Both the position numbers and the translations under genes were made by a program. The notes below the pieces were generated by a model. It was given only the letters and a program-made list of their open reading frames with translations, was not told where the DNA came from and searched no databases. DNA of 64,000 nt from Massariosphaeria phaeospora (taxonomy: Eukaryota; Ascomycota; Dothideomycetes; Pleosporales): assembly GCA_011032825.1 (NCBI GenBank), contig JAADJZ010000002.1:372001-436000 (forward strand). The letters run 5' to 3'. Shown in pieces: positions 58,535 to 64,000 of this stretch (position 1 is its first letter; every line of letters starts with the position of its first letter).

Positions 58535-58887
58535 TTGAGGTAACACTATAACGGTTCAAGCTCCATGCCACACTTCTCATTATTTCTCTTTGGAACAATC
58601 TAGGCTGGATATAGGGTCAGATATGTAGGTGGTTCCTCTGCCAAATATCACCCAGAGCATGACGCCATATTACTAGATTGGGATGAATCTGCACGGACGT
58701 CAGTGGCTAGCGGCTAGTCGCTACCTAGGTACCAACTCACGATCCATGGATGGAGCTCAAGGCTGCACTTTACCTGTCAACAACAATTGAAAACTTTTGG
58801 CGGCTCCTAGTTATAAAGCTTCTCTAACATTGAATCGCAGGCGATCCTGCATCTTCTTGGACCTCTCACCGCTCCTCTCCATCCGCA
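58535..58887. other. Intergenic, promoter of the RING-chromodomain gene
   Basis: 353 bp without a gene; C/T-rich just before the next ATG. Confidence 0.6.
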
Positions 58888-60136
58888 ATGGTTCTCCGCG
58901 AGCTGTGTAGCCTCTACAGTCGCGACGACTGGGTCAAGCCAAGCCAGGAATCTGCAACGAGGTAAAGCCAATTCCATTGTTAATGCTCCAGCATCAATTG
59001 AGTTCTAACAGTGCATTGTTTAGCAACGATGTGGTAGCACAATGGACATCAGGATCGCGGAAGCGGGCCGCGCCTACGCCAGAGCCAACACCAGCCGCCG
59101 ACCTGCCAAAGCGCAGTGCTAGCGCGACATGTCCTCACACTATGACTGCCGTGCGCTCGTCCAGGCGATTGGCTGAAGACAAGAAGCAGTGTCCGATCTG
59201 CCTCGATGATTACTTTGACACTCCCGAGGGCCGGGACCGAGTCACTCCAGTCAAGATGCCGTGCCAGCAGTATGTCAAACATCCACTACGAGAGTGCCTC
59301 GTCACTAACATATGCACAGTATCTTCTGTAGGAGCTGTATTGAGATGCACCTTTCCTCCAGCATCACATGCGCCCTTCCGTGGTGCGAGACGCGCCTCCC
59401 TCTCCAGCCAGACAGCTGCGAACTGTGCCGGTACTGGGAGCAGACGCACGCAGACTCCTTGATCGTCACTATCCGCGCCACCGAGATGTCCCGGAGCATC
59501 AAAGACACACTGCAGCAACTCGCCCAAGACGACGACTTCTTTGCCCTGCCCAAGCGCACGCAAGGCCGCCTCCTCGCCCATGTGCGCGAGACACTGACAC
59601 GCTATGAATACCAATTCCACTACGGAGCCGACCTCGCCGAAATCCTCGATCCATTCCTGCTGGCCGTCAACGTGGCCGACGCGCGCGAACACTACGGTCC
59701 GGAACTGTACGCCCCAGCGCCCGACCCATCTCGCTTCCCCGCGCGTGAAAACGACCCGGACGACTATCCCGCCGGCCAGGAGCCGTGGATAGCAGCCTTC
59801 TTCCGGCAGTGGGCGCTGGACTACGAGCACGAGTACGGCGAGGCGAAAGAGGGGTGGGGCATGTGGTCCAGGAAGGACGGCAACAATGCGGACTGGAGCT
59901 GGGAGTGGCCGTACAAGCGCATCGTGGCGCACAAGACGGGCGAGGACGGCGCTATCGTGTATCTGGTTAAGTGGGTGGGAAAGAGGTATGCTGAGTCGTG
60001 GATTGGAAGGGAGCTGTTGGATGAGGCGGGAAGGGAGGAGTATGATCGCGTGAAGGGCGTGGTGCATCCGGCACAGGACGAGCCGGAGAGGAAGAGGAAG
60101 ACGAGGAAGGTCGGGAAGAGGGGAAGGTCGGGTTAG
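58888..60136 (+). CDS. RING-finger protein with C-terminal chromodomain-like module
   Basis: Exons 58888-58961, 59024-59269 and 59320-60136 (introns 58962-59023 and 59270-59319) give 378 residues. After a short basic Ser/Pro-rich N-terminus comes a RING-type zinc finger beginning CPIC (Cys81, Cys84), then MPCQHIFCRSCIEMHL and a final CALPWC pair; the second intron interrupts the CQH codon. The C-terminal 75 residues hold a chromodomain-like strand-strand-helix: WEWPYKRIVAHK, AIVYLVKWVGKRYAESWIG, followed by a basic RKRKTRKVGKRGRSG tail. RING plus chromodomain would couple ubiquitin ligation to chromatin marks. I do not know a characterised homologue. The chromodomain call rests on the YLVKWVGK signature. 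Confidence 0.8.
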
Positions 60137-60700
60137 GAAGACGGACGGACGGCGTTAGAGGGAGATGTCGCTGCAGAGCGGTGTTCACGATTCGGGGTAT
60201 TGGACTGCTCAGTACACTCTAGGAAGACCGCATCACAGTGAGATATCGACGATTCAGGGGTATTGGAGTAATGGCGTCTGATCTGGTTTTGCATGAGAGC
60301 GTTAACAACGTGTACGAGATACCCACCCACACTACACTATCATGTCTAGTATACTCAAATTCCAAATTCTATCAGAAGCTTTTCTTCTTCTACCACTACC
60401 ACCCTGGCAGAATTCCGTTGGCCGATGAAGAAAGATGGACTTGAGTCGATGCTCTTGATAGTATAGGGGATTATGGCAATAGGGAGGGAGATAAGAGTGT
60501 TTTTTATTTTCTTTTTTTGCAGTCTTGTGGTATCTAGCGTACAATGTAATGTCTAAACACGGCCTGCATAGAGGATAGAGTCACCTAGGTGCGTATGGCA
60601 CAACAATCTATGCAAGTGGGAGTATTATTTCTATCAAGGGGGTATATAAAGATCAAAACGCACTCGACATGCAGCACGTGGAAGAAGGAAAGAAGATTAA
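60137..60700. other. Intergenic between convergent genes, with repeat 1 copy D
   Basis: 3' flanks of the RING-chromodomain and Vps62 genes. Copy D of dispersed repeat 1 is at 60520-60612, next to a T-rich run. Confidence 0.65.
60520..60612. repeat. Dispersed repeat 1, copy D
   Basis: TGTGGTATCTAGCGTAC, AATGTC, TAGAGG and CACCTAGGTGCGTATGG blocks in the same order as copy C. Confidence 0.6.
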
Positions 60701-62082
60701 TCACTCCTGCACCACATCCCCCTCCAACAGCTCGTCCTCACTCCCCACACTCTTCGGCACCAGAATCGTCCGCAGAATGCACGTCTTCCCATTATCGGGA
60801 CACACATTCCCCCTCCCCAACTGCTTATCCCTCGGCCCCGTCGGCCCACTCCCATACTTCGCCTGCCCAAACACCTTAACCTGTCTGCGATCACTCGTCG
60901 GATACTCCTGGTCGCCCCAGCGCCCGCCGAAATCCAGCCACGCGAGCGGGGCTTTGCCGTCGTAAGCCGTGAACTTGTTGGCGGGCGCGTCGAAGCGGTA
61001 GAACAGCGAGTTGGGCAGCGGGTCCCACAGGAAGCCTTCGTTGGTGTGGTCTTCGAGGACGCCGCCGGGCAGGTTGAAGTTCGGGATTAGGTGGTCGTGC
61101 GTGCCCGGGATGGCGTAGTTGGCGTGCGAGCCGTTGGAGGAGAAGGCGAGGGGGCGGAGGCCCGAGTTGTGTTTGCGCGTGACGTCGTAGCGGAAGGCTT
61201 GGCCGTTGGCGTGCTGCGAGTACCACATGTGGGTGGGGAGGCCGTTGGCGAAGCGGATCATGGTGTGTTCCCAGTCGCCGACGTGGTTGCCTAGGGTTAA
61301 GGGTTAGAATTGGCATTAAGGGGCTCAATGATAGAGGGGGTGGCTAACCGAAGTTCAGCGACTTGATGCCGGCGACGATGCCGCCCCAGTTGTTGGCGTA
61401 GAAGGTAAAGTAGAAGACATCGACGTTGCCGTTGCCCTTGTCGTTCACGATGACGGCGCCCGTGGTCGCGCCCTCGGTCTTGCCCTCGGCGTTGGGCTTG
61501 GTGCCTTTGATCCACGCCGGGCTCGTGGTGGGGTCGTCCTTGCACGTCAGGAACACGTCGCCGCCGAGGCGGTTGAGGCTGTTGAGGTCGAGCGGGCTCG
61601 GGCCTGCGACCTCGTTGAAGTTGACGCGCGGCTTGGTGTTGTCAAGGAAGACCTGGAGGTCGGTGGGGAAGTATTGTTCGGCCGAGTGGAGCCAGACGAG
61701 CGGTGCTGAGGAAGTGGGGTTAGATTGAGATGGTACAAGGTTGCGGAGGAAGTGCCGAGATGGAAGGATTTGTGGTGTTGGTAGTCTGCTTGATGCAACG
61801 GACAAGATAACCGAGTCGACCAAAGGAGAAGATGCACCGAAGTCCGTATAAACACAGATGCGCGATTTGCGATATGAGACCATGACCTTTTGAAGATAGA
61901 GAGCGAAAGAGAACCCGCTTTTTTATTGAACTTGAAGGGGTGAAGAGATAGAAAGGCTACTCACCATACTTGACCACGAAGTCTGGCACACCCTCAGGCA
62001 CCTGCCTCTGCTCAAGCTTCGTCGGTGCAGACGCAACGCGCGCAACCAGCACCGCCAGAGAAACCAAGGACTTGAACAGCAT
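60701..62082 (-). CDS. Secreted Vps62/DUF946-domain protein
   Basis: Exons complement 62082-61965, 61705-61349 and 61290-60701 (introns 61706-61964 and 61291-61348) give 354 residues. A signal peptide (MLFKSLVSLAVLVARVASA) precedes a domain starting YAPLVWLHSAEQYFPTDL, with FYANNWGGIVAG, NHVGDWEHTMIRFANG, SNGSHANYAIPGTHDH and LDFGGRWGDQEYP. This is the pattern of Vps62 family proteins. Yeast Vps62 is named for a vacuolar sorting phenotype, but many fungal members are secreted and of unknown role; lectin-like folding has been suggested. The 259-nt first intron is long, and no better acceptor restores the conserved APLVWLHS start. Confidence 0.88.
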
Positions 62083-63180
62083 CCTGACGGCAAAGACGTG
62101 TACTGTAGATTAGATTGACTGGCAGTGGAAGCTCCCTCAACAGCACGTCCACCACGATAGGGACTCCCAGATCTTATACCTGCCAGAGAGCCAAGGCCAG
62201 GAGATGTCGCATGTGGGCGAACAGCATCCCCGTAGGCCATCACCCGCGCAGCAACACCAGGGCCCAGCAGCTGCGAGCACACGCCTCACCGGGCATTATC
62301 ACGGCCAGCTCCGTTGCGGCTGCCGTTGATTCGGCGTGGCCATAGTGGTCACGAATTTCCACCTGCTGCTTTCTCTCGGTCTTGTCGGTGTCGGCGTGGG
62401 TGCGCGCTCGAATAGGGAGGTTGCTGGGCGGGCGAGGCTACGGAGTGGCGAGCAGGAGCTGGAGCAGGTGGAGCGATGAGTGGTGGATGTTGGCGGGGTT
62501 CCTGGCGCGTTGCCGATGCGGGCTGGTGTGCGGGTGCCGGTGGCGGTGTCTGAGCCGTGGGCGCCGGCCTGTAAGCGGTTTGATTGGGCGCATCCGGGGT
62601 AATATGCTGCAACGTCCGTCTGGTCGGAGAGTCCGTTATTGGTCGTTCTCTGTGAAGCTTTTGGTGTTGACCGGTGTTGACGAGATTTGTGTCGAGTTCT
62701 GGATGGTGGGGCTGGAGAATGAGGCGCAGCCACGAAAGGGGATGGATGAGACGAGCTCTCTACGCGAACGAATATACGCTACACATGTCAAGTAAACTCT
62801 TGAGTGCCATCGCGCGTACCCTCGCAAGCTGAGAGACTTCTTTCAGCTTGTTCAGAGGATATGCTTGACTCCTGCCAGGAAACACAATCGACGTGTAGTG
62901 TAAGATTCTCTCCTATACTGTTCCACTACTTCGCCCATGACACTGCTAGCTCCTTTCCAGACACCCGTCCTTCTGTCGTTGTGCTGGGAGGACTGGTAAC
63001 TACCGCTTGGAAGTTTAGATTGGTGTTGAAGGCTCGATACTAGAAATCGAATATCAAAGAAGACGAAGAGCGGCCAGGAAAGGCAACGTGGCACCTGCAG
63101 TATTTGGAGAAAGTGAAGAAGCAGAGAACCCAGACGAGACAGGCAAGGAAAGCGCGTCGTGAGGGGCCGTTGCACCGTAG
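62083..63180. other. Intergenic, Vps62 promoter and upstream
   Basis: GC-rich 62300-62600 where several frames stay open without ATG or conserved features. No gene recognised. Confidence 0.5.
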
Positions 63181-63435
63181 CTTCCCATCCCACCATCGTG
63201 CCCGACCCCAACTTCCACACGGCCCGCCAGCAGGACTTCAACCGTTGGCTCGTGCTGCTGAAAACGCGCGAGCTTCTGCCTCGGTGAGCGCGAGGGCGGG
63301 CGCTCGGCCAGCGATATCTTCGAGCTGCAGATAAGGATTGGGGTTAATGATCATGTGTTGGAGTTTGTGGGGCCGAGGGAGGAAGCGGAGAGGGGAAGGC
63401 GCGCGCAGAAGATGGAGTCTAGGGGGTGGTTTTAG
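63181..63435 (+). pseudogene. Frameshifted coding remnant, C-terminal end of an unknown protein
   Basis: Two coding-looking blocks lie in neighbouring frames. 63181-63283 reads HPTIVPDPNFHTARQQDFNR and on to KTRELLP. 63313-63435 reads DIFELQIRIGVNDHVLEFVG and ends ESRGWF plus TAG. Between them is only about 28 nt. As an intron (GTGAGC ... CCAG) that is too short for an ascomycete; losing one base near 63285 would join the two blocks in one frame. An acceptor-like CACCGTAG lies directly before the first block, so it may once have been a later exon. No start or upstream exon was found. Family not recognised. Confidence 0.4.
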
Positions 63436-63470
63436 GAGGGTTTGCTGTCCTTATTTTGATGTACGTTGGG

Positions 63471-63519
<49 letters not shown>

Positions 63520-63520
63520 A
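63471..63520 (+). repeat. 12-nt minisatellite (TCTCTCTCTCTA)n
   Basis: About four near-perfect units of a CT run closed by TA, within an intergenic stretch. Confidence 0.9.
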
Positions 63521-64000
63521 GCTAGGAGCACGTCTTTCGCTTCGTTGGATATGTCCAGCATAGCGCGTCGTCTTCACGTAAGACGTAAATCGTATACGCA
63601 TTCTTTCTTTGGATACCAAGACATATTCCCCCTGTCTAGGTCGTCAAAACATTAAGTTAAGGTAAGCGTTCCCCTAAATGAAGGTGCTGAAGTTGGATGT
63701 ATATGTGATGTTTTTTAGGTCTCTTGTATTTTTATTCATTCACTTCTTTGCCTTGCCTTGTTTCTCCATGCTCTGATTTTTAGTTCCATGTGTAGGGGGA
63801 AATGTCTAGGGATGTTTGTTTGGTGCTTATAGGGTTTTGTTTGTTTGGACGCTGTATTTGGTTGGTTGGTTGATTGTTTGCAGCTGAGGATAGGATGGTG
63901 GAGGAAGGGGAGTCTAATTGTGTTTTGGGGGCGAGGGGAGGGGAGAAGGAGGACTGAGCTGCTAACCTTGACTTTGGCACTACTATATATAGTCTTATTT
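63521..64000. other. Window end, no gene seen
   Basis: T- and G-rich sequence without a supported frame. Confidence 0.55.

Overview
This is nuclear DNA of a filamentous ascomycete (Pezizomycotina; the gene set and the short 45-80 nt GT-AG introns with CTAAC/CTGAC-type branch sites fit a Dothideomycete or close relative, but the sequence alone does not fix the class). The window holds about 20 protein-coding genes on both strands. Most are spliced and most are single-copy housekeeping genes, separated by gene-poor stretches that carry degenerate repeats. I rebuilt every exon junction by eye from splice sites, reading frame and family conservation.

Layout. 1-1321: 3' part of a CSC1/OSCA-type stress-gated cation channel. 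1322-8681: 7.3 kb without a convincing gene, probably including the promoter and long leader of a G1 cyclin (8682-9959). 10932-14199: a small tail-anchored-type protein with a YTDN repeat and an MFS transporter. 15420-20766 (minus strand): an uncharacterised Pro/Glu-rich, probably nuclear protein, the Fe-S biogenesis factor ISD11 in four small exons, and splicing factor SF3a subunit 1. 21406-24706: protein O-mannosyltransferase PMT1, divergent from SF3a1.

25257-31400 looks different. An SRPK-like kinase has one in-frame stop and a secreted/membrane DUF7872-like gene has two; both keep good coding sequence beyond the stops. They are followed by a diverged duplicated segment and a dispersed repeat. 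This is the most accessory-looking part of the window. 31506-32501 encodes a secreted Cys-rich protein.

34134-62082 is again mostly conserved: a PA-TM-RING ubiquitin ligase, an aquaporin, a secreted SGNH esterase, DNA primase large subunit (with an MluI cell-cycle box just upstream), a PHO13-type phosphatase, aspartyl aminopeptidase, the APC/C activator CDH1, a GH16 glucanase, an AARSD1-type alanyl-tRNA editing protein with two candidate starts, a NIF3-like protein, an unusual RING plus chromodomain protein, and a secreted Vps62-domain protein. A frameshifted coding remnant lies at 63.2 kb.

Functional threads: cell cycle and replication (G1 cyclin, primase, CDH1), the secretory pathway and cell surface (PMT1, GH16, SGNH esterase, Cys-rich and Vps62 proteins), membrane transport (CSC1, MFS, aquaporin) and mitochondrial or metabolite repair (ISD11, PHO13, AARSD1). 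They are not arranged as a metabolic gene cluster. I found no rRNA, CRISPR, intact transposon or convincing tRNA.
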